A program made the translations under genes and the position numbers. From Cloeon dipterum (lineage: Eukaryota > Arthropoda > Insecta > Ephemeroptera > Baetidae), in NCBI RefSeq assembly GCF_949628265.1, contig NC_088787.1, positions 1,850,501 to 1,914,500 of the forward strand: a stretch of 64,000 nucleotides of DNA, read 5' to 3'. The notes below the pieces were generated by a model that saw only the letters and a list, made by a program, of their open reading frames with translations, did not search any database and was not told where the DNA came from. Below, piece by piece: positions 11,454 through 23,749 of the stretch. Each line of letters starts with the position of its first letter. Position 1 is the first letter of the stretch.

Positions 11454-13299
11454 CTATGGCATAACTGAAACAAAATAATAAATCAACATTATGTTGCGTA
11501 TATTCTAGCATCAATATAGTTAATCCAACCATCATTTAATCGAAGTTAAAGCAATGCTCTATTAACCCCTCTGGGCCCACGGAACGTAATTGACCAGTTG
11601 TTAAAATTATTAACATATTTTTAGGTAAATAATAATGTTTCCTCCCAAATATTAAAAAAAATAAACTAAAGGATTCTTACCTGGCAAGGCCTTCGGATGA
11701 TTTTGATTAGACTGAGAAGACTTATAAAGCCTGTATTTTGGTTTTCTTTTTTCATCAAACACTACTATCCAAAATGTTCCATTTTGATCCAAGGCAAAAG
11801 TAAATGGCCAAAAAGAATCCAGTCCAACGGCCTAAAACAGAGCAAAGCACAATCAAGATGATCAAGAATTTCTAAGAAAAAAAATTTAGGATTGAAAAGT
11901 AGGTGGGTTTTTAATTCACATCAATTTCCTAACTAAGGAATTTTACTATTTTCCCTTTCATTTTATTTTAAAATAATTAAATTATGTTCTTTTTTAATGA
12001 ATTGGCTGATTGGAGTAAAATATTTTTTATTTGCAGTGAGAACAAATGAAAAGAGGAACCCAAATAATCGTTTTAAAAACCCAGGGGAAATTAGAACGAA
12101 AAAAATTATTCTGTTCTCAAATGTTATTTTAAATTGGGTGACCTACCTCATGAAAACGCTGCGCCTTAAATGGTTGGGATGTGTTCCAAGATTGCATGTT
12201 GTTATCGGAGAGAAAAGCGGAATATATTGTACCATGGTGGTCCATCAGCATTTTATATGAAGCAGTTGTATTCCACTTTCCAATTGGTTTCGGATTCACT
12301 CTTCGAGTTATGCCACTGCGGAGTGAGGCGACGGAAATTGAAAACAGTTCATTGGATGCGTATTTGCTAAGGTAGAGTTCCCTCGGTTCCATCTTAGGGG
12401 AAAGAGCAATGGAACTAGCACGTGTTTGGGGCGTGTTCACCTTCCAAAATTCATTTCTTTTCAAACTATATACGAAAATGTGTAGCTGAAGCCACCGAGT
12501 GATGTAGGCAAAGGTTCCGTCGGCTGTTTCTTCGAGCACCAAGTCGTACAAGTGGTTGTAAAAAGGGAACCGGTGAATTAGTTTGGTTTGATCGTTGTTG
12601 ATCAGGTCGATGGTCCAAAGTTTGGCTTTGCAATACTCGCTACCGCTGTCGAGCACCCACAGCCTTCCAACGGAGTCCACTTGCAGCCCTACTGCCCATT
12701 CAATTTTGTCGCAGTTTTCCTGCAAAAAGTTTAATTTATTGGTTTTGTTTAAAACAGATTCAAGCAGCTGAAGATTTTGACTTTTCCAATGGCTTTATAC
12801 TTGGACAAAAATTTAAATTTGTGTCCTGTTTAACGAATGACGCTGAGCACATTAGTGTTTCTTGAGCCACGGGAAAAAGTAATCTCAAGAATTGGATTTA
12901 AAGTATAAATTCTTCTCTTTGCAGATTATTAACAAACATTCAAATATACAGGGAAAATTTATTGTTTATTCTTACATAATCATGCGAGTCCCACGAAGGA
13001 AATGGATTGAGTTTTGGAGGTTCAGAGGCCACGCTGCTCGTAGGCAAGGACACCAGGGTCGCCGGAATGCCATCCAACTTCTCAAGGCTGAGGAAAATCC
13101 TCGTTCCGTAGACAGCCATGAAACGAGGCTCAATATACTTTGGTTCGAAAGTTCCGTCTCCTAAGGCCTTTGTCCTGCTGGCCTCTGAGGGCCACTCGTA
13201 GTCAATTTCATCCTGCCATTCGTAGACCAGGGTGAAGTTGGCAGCGGTGGACAGGGATGAAAGGTGGAGCAAGAAAATGGCACACAGAAACGGATACAT
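11454..13299 (-). CDS. YL-B: secreted Yellow/MRJP-family protein
   Basis: Exons 13299-12976, 12719-12147, 11831-11681 and 11464-11454 join in phase (324+573+151+11 nt) to 352 aa. Residues 1-21 are a signal peptide (MYPFLCAIFLLHLSSLST). Exon 2 has both conserved Cys (ENCDKIE and SEYCKAK), GLQVDSVGRLWVLDSGS, FAYITRW, the SIALSP motif and QSWNTSQPF. Exon 3 has SFWPFTFALDQNGTFWI. The last exon adds only Val-Met-Pro and TAG, at the spot where E, H, I and J continue into a stalk and membrane helix, so this form is secreted. I chose the ATG at 13299 because it opens the hydrophobic signal. All splice sites are canonical. Probably functional; ligand and role unknown. Confidence 0.85.
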
Positions 13300-13399
13300 T
13301 CTTCCAGGCTTTTCCAAATGTTAACAAAAAGAATTGAAATTGACTTTTCTTCCAAATTAACTATTAGAGAAGTAACGAAATAAGCTAAGTAAGTGAAAT

Positions 13400-13555
13400 A
13401 TTGTTTCACACTATCTCTACCAAACTGCCCGATGTTAACGCTTGGAAGAATAACTCTCAAGTGAGCAGGGATATCAGTTCATGCTTATTTAGTTACAAAT
13501 AAAAGTCACCCAATGGAAAATATTAACATTCCAAAGAGCCTATTTTGAGTGATCA
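13400..13555 (-). promoter_or_regulatory. 5' leader and upstream module of YL-B
   Basis: GTTAACGCTTGGAAGAAT near 13433 lies in the shared leader, followed by the ACTCTCAAGTGA word. The upstream block near 13506-13550 (TTAACATTCCAAAGAGC) is a variant of the same module. 13556-13740 holds nothing recognisable. Confidence 0.45.
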
Positions 13556-13740
13556 ATATTGAATTATAACAAATAAGATTTCGGTTTGAATGAAAAACCT
13601 CATTAAATAGCACATTCTCTGGATTAATAATTAAATGAAAATATGCAATTAGTATTGAACAGCCAAAAAATAATTTATGTTCCTAAAACCCGAGTGATTT
13701 ACATTTATTTAAAGTAGATTTCAGGTCAGTAGATGCCTTT

Positions 13741-14450
13741 AAATAAAAGAATTTGCTGGCTGCGTCCCACCGCAATGCCGCAGAGATCCCGAATTTCATC
13801 GCATGGTGAAGCCTAAAAAATACAAAACGCAACCTGCTTTGCTTCGGTGTTCAGCAGGTTGGAAAGCACGTGCAATCTAATTTGTTTCAATATTCAATGC
13901 TACACATATTTTGCTGCAAAATGCCCAGTTTTACAAGAAAAAATTGGTGGAATGATCTAAACAAAAATAGAAATAGGAGGGTGAAAAACCAAATTTATTT
14001 CCAATACAAAGAAATGCAACGTTAAAGAATTATGACATGTTTTTAAATTATTTGGTTTTATATGAAGAGGTTCAGGCATTCACTTTCGCCAGCCGTGTGG
14101 ACTGAGACCCTTCAGCTGCTCCTAGAGATTTCAAGAAGGGGGCGTTGCTGGTTGTATTTGACTTCCTTCAAAACCCGTTCCGTGGGGCTGACGTCATCGT
14201 GGTTGTCACGAAAATCGGACATTAGCCTCTGGACTCGCTGGAGTTTTGAGGATTGGAACTTTTCCTCTTCTCTGTCTCAGAATGAGCCAATTTCCTCAGC
14301 AGGCGTTGAGAATTTTGTTGAAGTCGCGGCCGATATGGAGAAAATGGAGAAGGAGAAGGTTCAGGACAAAGAGGATCCATAGCAAAGGTCAAAACAGAGC
14401 AGTTATCTCGGAGGATTGAAATTCTCGATGAACTGCCAAGGCGAGAGAGT
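13741..14450. repeat. Left arm of a large inverted repeat (with a decayed tail exon)
   Basis: The plus strand here matches the reverse complement of about 22970-23580 over several hundred bases with few differences. Shared landmarks are GTGTTCAGCAGGTTGG, AGCACGTGCAATCTAATT, TTTGCTGCAAAATGCCCAG and ATTATGACATGTTTTTAAAT. Minus-strand 14400-14060 contains remains of a Yellow-like tail exon (CGTGACAACCACGATGACG, GGAGCAGC) with no intact frame. The arms bracket genes C and D. Confidence 0.75.
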
Positions 14451-14840
14451 CCAAAATATAAACAAAGTTGGCAAGGTCCTTTTCTTTTCTTGTAATCTGT
14501 TTCCTTCATTCATAAATAACAAATGTGAATTTCATTAAATGGAAATATTAGTGACTTGATAATGTCGTTAATCAGACAATTTTTTGGCAAATAATCCAAA
14601 ATTGCGGAAAGTAGTCGTTTCCTTTCATACAGATTTTGTTTTTAGTTGACATTCTCTATTGTGATTTACTTAATTTCACTGGAGGAAATATTTTAATTTG
14701 GAGGATAAAACAGGGATCATCTTATTGCAGCTCTGGCGGCAGATTTTTTGCAGAACGTTCAAACTAATATAAAGATTGAGAATTTCGGTTAAATTTGAAA
14801 AAAATATTTCAATCATACATTATGATCATACGTGATTTAA

Positions 14841-15187
14841 TTTCAGACTCAATCTAGCTACCGTGCATTCTTCAATTAATTTTCTATGTTTTGACGTGCT
14901 GAAAACCAAAATCGGTTCAGCCAATCGCCGTAGAATCGTGAAAAACTATTTTTTGAAATAAAAAAATATTTTCCAACGTTTCTACGGCGAATGGCTGAAC
15001 CGATTTTGGTTTTCAGCACGTCAAAAATTAGCAAATTAATTAAAAAAAAACAAAATAGCTAGATTGAGTCTGAAATCGCAGCGGAAATGCCTTAAAACCG
15101 CTTAAAACAAAATTTTTAAGAAAGTCTGTGGTTGCGCCATCTGTTGGCGGCTTCAATAACTAAGGGTTTATGCAACTGGCCAATTAC
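14841..15187. mobile_element. MITE-like palindromic element, family 1, copy 2 (left end truncated)
   Basis: It has the same arms as 1763-2117 and 58972-59397 (GAAAACCAAAATCGGTTCAG and its complement around an A-rich centre). It ends in TGCAACTGGCCAATTA. The left terminal 70-100 bp of the complete copy is missing. Confidence 0.7.
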
Positions 15188-17660
15188 TATCTAATCTGTG
15201 TCACGATTAAAATATTGTTTATAAAATTCTTCAAAAATTATTATTTTACTAAACCCGCGCGCGCTCTAATCCTGTTACCCGATTTCCGGCTCGCTCTCTC
15301 CATTCACCAGCCTCTTTTCCCTCTTCTGCGCTTCATTCTCGCCCTCGCCGTTCATTCAACGAACAACGACCTTTTATTTCCCTCGAAACTGACCTACTTG
15401 CATCGATCCCGTTGCCAGCAGATGGAATGAGAGCGTATTTAATGTCTCGGAAATCTCTCTCTGAGCTGCAAAAGACCACCCAGTTTAGCAAAAATAAAAA
15501 ATAGAGATAAATTAAACTTTTGTGGCAATTTGATGATTAAATACAATGATATTAAATCTTCTTTCCTGAAAAAATTGATAAATATATAGGCATACCTGCG
15601 ATCATAATTTGCAGCTTTTTTACAAGTCATTTTAGATAATTTTATTAAGATGCTCAATAACTCACTCCCGCAAGAAAAAATTAAAAAATTGCATCGCGCG
15701 GTCCGTCTTTCTATTCTCCGTGCCACTGATTTTCTTCATTGCTGCGTCGCTGTAGCCGCCGGACCAAATTTTGTGATTAATGCGTTTGCGCACGCCCCAA
15801 GCAAGGAAAAGAGAACAAATAGATGGCACTAGCCTTTATTAAAGCAGCGAGATGCGGCACATCTGGAAAAAAGGCTCGCTCAATCAAAAGGATAATTATT
15901 GTTTAATAAAGAAGCATCTTATAGTATTACCTAAAATTAAAAATATTTAGGAATTTTACTCAGCAGTTCATTTAGCCTGTTGCTCCCCGCAAGAGTTTGG
16001 AGCCTGCGTTGTTACAGAGCTTAAAAATTCTGTGCGGTGTAAAAATATTATTTATCGTTTGAGCTATGCTGAAAATGTTGTTAAAATTACGTCAAAAGCA
16101 ATTTAAGTGTCGAGCGATAAAGAATGGAAGATTTCACAATTTAACGCGACATCCACATTTACTACCTGCGGCAACAAATAATTCTTGCATTCGCCCTGCG
16201 CGCATTGAAAAGAGGCCCCTGAATTCTCCCCTAAAAGCGAGGAGACTCGCATAGTTGTGTTTCTCGCCGCGTGTGTTTCTGTTCTCTCTCCCGGGCCGCA
16301 GCACATCAACAGAAATTGAAAAACCGTGCCTGTTCATAATTTTGAGGCGTTTTTCAAGTACAGGTTTCAGCCTTATTTGTTTTCACCTTTCGCCTTCAGG
16401 ACAACATTGAGGAGCTTGAAGAGTTTCCGATCGGATTCATTTTGTGGTAAACTTTCTGCACACGCATTTATTTAGCTTTACCTTGGAGAGGAATAGGCTG
16501 GCCCTTCAAGAGCTGATTAATTCAGAGTTCTCCGAAATAAATGCACCCATTTTATAGTTAAAAATACAATTATTCAAAAATTATTATTTTACACAACCCT
16601 GGCGCGCTATAATCCTGTTACCCGGTTTCTGGCTCGCTCTCTATCCATTCACCATTGACCGGCCTTCTTTTAAATACTCGATCGTTTTCCCACGCACGCT
16701 CGCTTTATTCTCGCCGCTTTTCAATGGGGACAAGGGAAGATATTTCACCATTCATGCGGAAGCGTTTGAGGCCGCCGCCAGATGTATCACCTTTGTCAAC
16801 TCAGAATGCGCACTGGACAAAGGCCACCCAGATTCTCCCCTAAAAGCGTAAGGGAGACCGCAGTCGTGTTTTCGCGCTCGCTCGCTCACTACGTGTGTTC
16901 TCTCCCTCTGCGCAACTGGTAAGAAGTTTTGTGTTTTCTTCCTTAATTTCTCACTGCTAAAAATTTAAAAACAGTACCAGCGAATAATTGTAAGACGTGT
17001 ATTTGGAGTAATTAAGTTTGAACGCTATCGAATGGCCATTAGCGGCTACAATCACCCCGGACAAGCATCCAATGAGGAACATTTTGGAGGATTTTTATTA
17101 ATAATCTTGTTAAATTTTTGATTAAAATCAAAATTAACTCCTTTTTATGGTATTTTTGCAATTGTTTCGCAAAAACTAATCGTAATCATTCAATTTATGG
17201 CATTTTGCGCCTTCCTGATAGTCACTGGAAGCATTATTTATTATTTGAATTAACTCTTGGCCGCAAATACATTACACAACAGTAGCCGCAGGTTTGTGTG
17301 CCACAGACGGCGGGCGCGGTTGGCTCTCTGCGGGAGAAGTGTAGGAATGCGTGGGATAAACACGGCTTGAGAAGAGAGGAAATAATATGTGAATGGGGAG
17401 AGCCAGAAATCAGGGTAAGAGGATTATAGCGCGCGCGGGTTGTGTAAAATAGTAAATTTTGAATATGTGTAGCGGTCTTAACGCATTCAACATGTAAACA
17501 CGCAAGTTGTGTTAAAAAATATTTCAGTTTCAACCATGCTGTCAATTAAATGAAGTGCACACTGCTTATTTCCGATTAAAATTGGTCAACCCTTCCCCTG
17601 CGTCACGTCGGGGTCACCAAATTTAGTCGCAGGGGAAGGGTTGGCCAAATAATAATTCTT
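15188..17660. repeat. Repeat-rich block upstream of YL-C; no gene seen
   Basis: A segment at about 15230-15310 (AATCCTGTTACCC..GGCTCGCTCTC) recurs at about 16570-16645 and, inverted, at about 17385-17465. A second segment (CCCCTAAAAGCG then GTCGTGTTT-like) occurs near 16226 and 16840. These look like nested transposon fragments. The short frames here lack any family match, sit in repeats and are not reported as genes. Confidence 0.5.
17584..17646. repeat. Strong 19-bp hairpin
   Basis: Arms 17584-17602 (GGTCAACCCTTCCCCTGCG) and 17628-17646 are reverse complements with one mismatch, separated by a 25-nt loop containing GTCGGGGTCACCAAATTT. It lies at the right edge of the repeat block, so it is probably a transposon end or a MITE; no RNA gene is claimed. 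Confidence 0.6.
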
Positions 17661-18096
17661 CTCTTTAGACAGACTTTGTTTAATTCATCAATACGACTGT
17701 AATACAATTCAATGAATTACAATTAAATTTATAGTTTTCACATTAACGACACTTACCCCAAATTCTTTTTTTTGGTCCGTTAATTATTAACGTCTGTTAA
17801 ACTGACTTGCCAATTGAAGAATGGTACAATTTTGAATATTCATTAACAATATCAGGAACAACAATCATGATTTGTAATTATTACGGCAAATGAAATAATA
17901 TCAATCACGCCGAACGTGCGCTACAGACCCATCTACTTTCCGCCACCTTGAAATTCAATTAATACTTTAACGGAACTCAGAGGGCAACAAAAGCGACCAG
18001 TGAAGCATTCTTTGTTTATTCCAGACTTCAGAATTTTCTCATGATAAAACGGATGCCTTTTATGTTTTAGTACTTCCTGTGGGAGTGTCAAGAATC

Positions 18097-19884
18097 ATGA
18101 CTCGGTTTTTCGTCACCGTTTTCTTGCTCGTCCTTTCATCCCTGGCCACCTCTGCCAACTTAAATCAAGTCTACGAGTGGAAAGAATTGGACTACGTGTG
18201 GCCGTCCGAGGAAAACAAGACACAGGCCTTGAAAAATAAAACTTTCAAACCAGAGAATATTGCTCCTTATTTCATGGCTGTCTACGGAGAAAGGATCTTC
18301 CTCAGCCTTGGGAGTCATTACGGCATTCCGGCGACTCTGGTGTCTTTGCCGACGAGCAGCGCGGCCTCTGAACCTCCAAAACTCGCTCCGTTTCCTTCGT
18401 GGGACTTGCATGATTATGTAAGTATCAAAATTAAATATGTTCTTCTTTCTACATTTGAATGTTTGTTAATAATCTGCAAAAAGAATCATTTATAAATGCA
18501 ATTCTTGAGATATCTTTAATATTTCAAATCACATTTTTCTTGGCAATTTTTCCCATGCGCGGCTCGCTTCTGTAGTTTTCGAATCAGCCAAATATTTTGG
18601 CAAATGTTTCCAGGGGTTGATCGCAATCAACTGTCGTAGAAAAACTGCGTCATTCGTTAAACAGGAAACAAATTGAAATTTTTGTTGCAGTGAAGATTTT
18701 CGCAAAATCCAAAATATTATCCAGCTTGACTCTGTTTTAAAAAAGCCAATTAATTATAATCTTTTTGCAGGGAAACTGCAATACAATTGAAGTAGCAGCA
18801 GGGCTGCAAGTGGATTCCGTCGGAAGGCTGTGGGTGCTGGACAATGGTAGCGCCAATTGCAAAGCCAAACTTTGGATGATCGACTTGATCAACAACAACC
18901 ACGCCAAACTTCTTCACCGGTTTCCATTTCGCTATTACATGCACGACTTGGTGCTCGACGAAACAGACAATGGAACCTTTGCCTACATCTCGCGGTGGGC
19001 GAGAAAACACATTGTCGTGTATAGTTTGGAAAGCAATGAATCTTGGAAGGTGAAAACGAAACGAACACGTTTTGTTTCCATTGCCCTTTCCCCTAGTATG
19101 GAGGAACCGAGAAAACTCTACCTTGGCAAACACCGATCCAAGGAAATATATTCAATTTCCGTCGGCGCACTTCACAGTGGAACTCGAACTGCATATCCGA
19201 CACCAATTGGAAAGTGGATTTACATTGATTCATATAGAATGCTGGTGGACAACTACGGGACTATGTATTCCGCTTTTCTCTTCAATGACAACATACAAGC
19301 TTGGAACACATCCCGACCATTTCAAGCAGAGCGTTCTCATGAGGTAAGTCGCCAATTTAAAAATACATTTGAGAACAGAATATTTAATTTTCCTCGGGTT
19401 TTTGAAACGATTATTTGGTTTCCCACCGCAAATATCCCAATTCAATTTAAAGTACATATTTAAATATTTTAAAATAAAAAATTAAGGGAAAAATAGGAAA
19501 ATTTAAGAGTTGAAAGTGAATTTTTTTTATATATTTGCTTGAAGTGACAAAAAATGGAAATTACAAAATAACATTTTGCGTGGAAGCCGCAGTTATTTGT
19601 GGCAGCAAATAAAACTATTTCGTTTTCCTCCATTTTTACATGATTTCAGGTTAAATACAATTTCTCAACTTGATAACGATATAACCTCCTTGAATTTCAA
19701 TACTATATTTCTTTTCAGAAATTAATAAATATCGAAACCGTGCTTTGCTTGATTTCAGATCGCTGATTTGTTTAATTATTGGCCATTTACTTTTGCCTTG
19801 GACCAAAATGACATTATTTGGATGACAGTTGAGCATAGAACCCAAAATCCAAGATACGTACTTTTGAAGGTTCCAGTTGATTAG
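18097..19884 (+). CDS. YL-C: secreted Yellow/MRJP-family protein
   Basis: Exons 18097-18417 (107 codons), 18771-19343 (191 codons) and 19759-19884 give 339 aa. The signal peptide is MTRFFVTVFLLVLSSLATSA. Exon 2 shows GNCNTIE and SANCKAK Cys residues, GLQVDSVGRLWVLDNGS, FAYISRWARK and SIALSP. Exon 3 starts IADLFNYWPFTFALDQND and stops with TAG after LLKVPVD, before the usual donor. An unused copy of exon 4 remains at 20316 (acceptor, then V-T-P-stop). The start ATG opens the signal sequence. Unlike its neighbours it is on the plus strand, inside an inverted-repeat-bounded segment, and I find no shared upstream module before it: the repeat block begins instead. Probably functional, with possibly altered expression. 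Confidence 0.8.
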
Positions 19885-20740
19885 TAAAATCCTCCAAGGT
19901 CTCCTTAGGTAAGTGTCCTTTAGTTCATTTGTTAATTTACGCAGGAAAAAAACCAATATGTAACCCTAATATTAATAATCACCTAAATATAATTATCAAA
20001 TATATCAATATTTTTAACAACTGGTCGCAGTACTTCCCATCGGCCAATCAGCTCACTGGGTCCCAGATCCTAGAGGTGCCAATTGAGCATTTGAAGTCTC
20101 TCAACTAACCACCTTTGGCCATATCTTTTGGCATTGGGCAACCAGTTTTACATCCCAGAATTGCTAAAATCTCTCCCATCGCACTCTTTTGGTTTTATCA
20201 ATAAAGTGGTGGGAATGTATTGCAGCTTTAAATTTTTGTTGGTTGATTTCACTTTGATTTTACGAAAGTTGGAATGTCTATGCAATACCATATATGTTGA
20301 TTTATTTTGTTTCAGTTACGCCATAACCATTCGAAATGCATCTACCACATCTCAAAAAGGCACGAAGTCCAATATCTCTAGAAGAAGCTGAAATATCTGT
20401 AAGCAATCAGTAAAGAAAGTGAATTTAGCTATGCTCGCGAAGCTATATACATATAGTTTCGAAAAAAATCACCAATTAACCTTAAACTAATAATTTAAAA
20501 AAATGTAATCATTCTTAAACGTATTTCTTTGTATTTTTAAATAAATATAGTGTTACCAACTATTTGCAATTTTGATAAAGTCTCGCTATTTTTCTTCTAA
20601 AACTAAATATTTAGCAGCAAACTATTTTTAGTAATCAGAAAAGGCTTCCCTAAGTAAGAGAAAGAGAGAGCAGTTTGTTTACAAACTAAGCAGGATGTAA
20701 TTTTTATTTGTTGATTTCACATACTCTGGTATAGTGTTTA

Positions 20741-20921
20741 CTCAAATATGCTCTTTGGAATGTAAATATTTTCCATCGGGCAGCTATTACTTGTGTCACT
20801 ATACAAACAAGAACTGACAGCAAATATACTCTAGTCACTTGAGAGCTATTCTTTCTCGCGTTAACAACGGGCAGTTCTCGGAATCCACAGACTTATCTTC
20901 ATAGTTTTGGCAGAGTGCGTG
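20741..20921 (+). promoter_or_regulatory. Upstream module and 5'-UTR exon of YL-D
   Basis: 20741-20800 carries TCAAATATGCTCTTTGGAAT then GTAAATATTTTCCATCGGGC, the clearest sense-strand copy of the module. 20831-20921 is the leader exon: ACTTGAGAGCTATTCTT, GTTAAC, then CAGACTTATCTTC and a GTGAGA donor at 20922. The arrangement matches minus-strand genes. 19885-20740 otherwise holds the YL-C 3' flank and spacer. Confidence 0.55.
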
Positions 20922-21194
20922 GTGAGAAAAAATATTTCACTTATTATCATATTTCTTTTCTTCTCTAATAAGAATTAATTTTGAAGAAGAGGCTACTCTT
21001 GTAATCAGTTTCTGGCTATATTTGAATTAAATAGTGTAATTGTTTCAAAATGGGTTACACTGTTTAAATGAATTTAAAATTTCTTTCGACTTTACGTTGT
21101 ACCTCTCATTCGTCTCTATTTAATTCAGAATTTCTCAAAGTAACGTTTTTATTTTTGTGCCTTTTGAGAACAGTTGCAATAAGAGGCGAGAATT

Positions 21195-22796
21195 ATGTCT
21201 CCGTTTTTGTGCGCCATTTTCCTGCTGTGCCTTTCAACCCTGGCCACCGCCGCCAAATTCAATCAAGTCTACGAGTGGGATGAATTGGATTACGAGTGGC
21301 CGGCAGAGGCGAACAGGACAAAGGCATTGAAGGATGGAACGTTCAAACCAGAGGAAATTTCCCCTATTTACATGGCTGTGTACGGTTCAAGACTCTTCCT
21401 CAGCCTTGGCAGTTACAATGGCATTCCGGTGAGTCTGGTGACTTTACCAACGAGCAGTGCGTCCACGAAACATCCAAAACTCACTCCTTTTCCTTCGTGG
21501 GACTCGCATGATTATGTAAGTATCAAAATTAATGTTCTTCATTGTAAATTTTATTGGGGAAATCGTTATTAATCTGCAAAGAGAAGAATTTATACGCAAA
21601 ACTGATGTGGTAAAAAAGGACACAAATTAAAATTAATGTTGCAGTAAACGATATTGGCACAATCTAAAATCTTCAGCTTGACTCTTTTTTTAAAAATCCA
21701 ACCAATTCCTTTTTTGCAGGTAAAAGAAGGAGACTGCAAAAAAATTGAAGCAGCAGCAGGGCTGCAAGTGGATTCCGTTGGGAGGCTGTGGGTGCTGGAC
21801 AGCGGTAGCTCTGAATGCAAAGCCAAACTTTGGATCATCGACTTGATCAACAAAGACAACATTAAACATATTCACTGGTTTCCATTTCGAAACTGGATGC
21901 ACGACTTGGTGCTCGAAGAAACTGCAGCCGACGGAACCTATGCCTACATCTCGCGGTGGGGTGAATCACACATTGTCGTCTTTAATTTTAAAAGAAAAGA
22001 ATCCTGGATGGTGTTCACGCCTTCAAAAATAAAGATTATTTCCATTGCTCTTTCCCCTAAAAAGGAGGAACCGAGAAAGCTCTACCTTGGCAAATGGATC
22101 TCCGAAGAAGTGTATTCAATTTCCTTAACCGCGACACTCCGAAGCGGCATAACTCTAAGAGTAAATCCGGAACTAATTGGAAGGTGGAATACAATTGATC
22201 CATATAAAATGCTGATTGACAACCACGGGACCATGTATTCCGCTTTTCTCTTCAGTAACAAAACACAATCTTTGAACACATCCCAGCCTTTCCAGCCGCA
22301 GCTTTTTTATGAGGTTAAGGTATAGGTCACCGACTTAAAATAACTTTTGAGAGCATGATAATTAATTAATATCTAATTTTATTTTTCGAATAGATGATTT
22401 TGATCCCTCGTTTAATTTTATTCTCACTGCAATATATTTGACCGTTCAAATGAAAATGAAAAGTTCAAATTTAAATTAATTAAATCAATATGCCGGGGAA
22501 ATAGCCAACTCCCTTTTTTACTGTTATTTGCTTGGTTTTAGGCCGCTGGACTGGATTCTTTTTTTCCATTTACTATTGCTTTGGAACAAAATGGAAATAT
22601 TTGGATGACAGAAGAATATGAAAGGAGCCAAAAGCCGAGATACATGCTTTTGAAGGTTGCAGTCGGTGTTAAATCCAACGAGGTCTTACCAGGTAAGCTT
22701 TCTTTAATTTGTTTAAATGATAAACAATCAATATTTTCATGCTAGAAAATGAGAATGATCGTGTTGATTTATTATTTTGTTTCAGTTAAGCCATAG
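21195..22796 (+). CDS. YL-D: secreted Yellow/MRJP-family protein
   Basis: Exons 21195-21515, 21720-22313, 22542-22692 and 22786-22796 total 1077 nt, 358 aa. Signal peptide MSPFLCAIFLLCLSTLATAA. Exon 2 has EGDCKKIE and SSECKAK, GLQVDSVGRLWVLDSGS, HDLVLEET and SIALSPKKEEPRKLYLG. Exon 3 has AAGLDSFFPFTIALEQNG and PRYMLLKVAVG. The last exon adds only Val-Lys-Pro and TAG. The exon 2 donor is GTTAAG, or six bases later GTATAG; both keep frame. Decayed tail sequence follows at 22.98-23.29 kb, so the membrane anchor was probably lost. Predicted secreted protein; role unknown. Confidence 0.82.
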
Positions 22797-22969
22797 TCAT
22801 TCGAACTCAGACAACCAGATCTCTATAAAGACCAAACCAATCAGCTCAGAGAACGATCCTACATTCAAACAACAACCAAATAAATCTTCGACGCTAGCTG
22901 CATGCTTAGGAAACTGCCACAACGTCGACCCAAATACAAATCACAACTGAAATAGTTAAAAATAAAACT

Positions 22970-23580
22970 CCCAGAATTGAATCACACTGCACTACGCCTG
23001 ATTTGGCTTTTCCATTCCGACTTCAAGAAAGTCTTCAACGCCTGCTGAGGAAATTGGTTCATTCTGAGACAGAAGAGGAAAAATTCCGATCCACAAAACT
23101 TCAACGAGTCCAGAGGCTAATGTCCGATTTTCGTGACAACCAAGATGACGTCAGCCCCAAGGGTTTTGAAGGAAGTCAAATACAACCAGCCCACTGCAAT
23201 TTCTTGAAATCTCAAGGAGCAGCCGAAATGTCTCAGTCCTCGCGACCGGCGAAAGTGAAAGCGACGCCTGAGTCTCTTCATAAAAAAACAATAATTTAAA
23301 AACATGTCATAATTCTTTAACGTTGCATTTCTTTGTATTGAAAATAAATTTAGTTTTTCACCCTCTCCTATTTCTATTTTTGTTAAGATCATTCCACCTA
23401 TTTTTTCTTGTACAACTGGGCATTTTGCAGCAAAATACATGTTTAGTATTCAATATTGAAACAAATTAGATTGCACGTGCTCTCCAACCTGCTGAACACC
23501 GAAGCAAACCAGGTTGCGTTTTACCGTGCGTTGAAATTCGGGATATCTGCGGCATTGCAGGGATCGAACAATTATACTTT
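22970..23580. repeat. Right arm of the large inverted repeat (with a decayed tail exon)
   Basis: This is the reverse-complement partner of 13741-14450. Plus-strand 22990-23290 reads like a broken Yellow-like tail exon (CTGCTGAGGAAATTGG, CGTGACAACCAAGATGACG, CAAGGAGCAGCCGAAATG). Stops interrupt the family frame, so the open frame at 23003-23299 is not taken as a gene. Confidence 0.75.
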
Positions 23581-23749
23581 TTTAATATTAGATCAAATTA
23601 TTTTTTTTCGCGCCCTTCACCTTCAGGTCTTGGCAGTTGCAGAAATCACGCGAGCTCCACCGACGGCCGGCTCGTCCGCGTCGACCGCGGCCACTATCAC
23701 CGCATCCGCTCCAGGCACTGCGGCCTGCGAACCACACATGGAAGTAGAC

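Noticed and set aside
14062..14509. Open frames on both strands near 14.1-14.5 kb
   Set aside because: They lie in the inverted-repeat arm and represent broken remains of a Yellow-like tail exon, without start, splice or TM context.
15170..17545. Several 60-100-codon frames in the block before YL-C
   Set aside because: They overlap repeated segments, conflict across strands and have no recognisable protein similarity.
17584..17646. Hairpin considered as a tRNA or microRNA gene
   Set aside because: No tRNA cloverleaf features, and it sits at a repeat edge; a transposon end is simpler.
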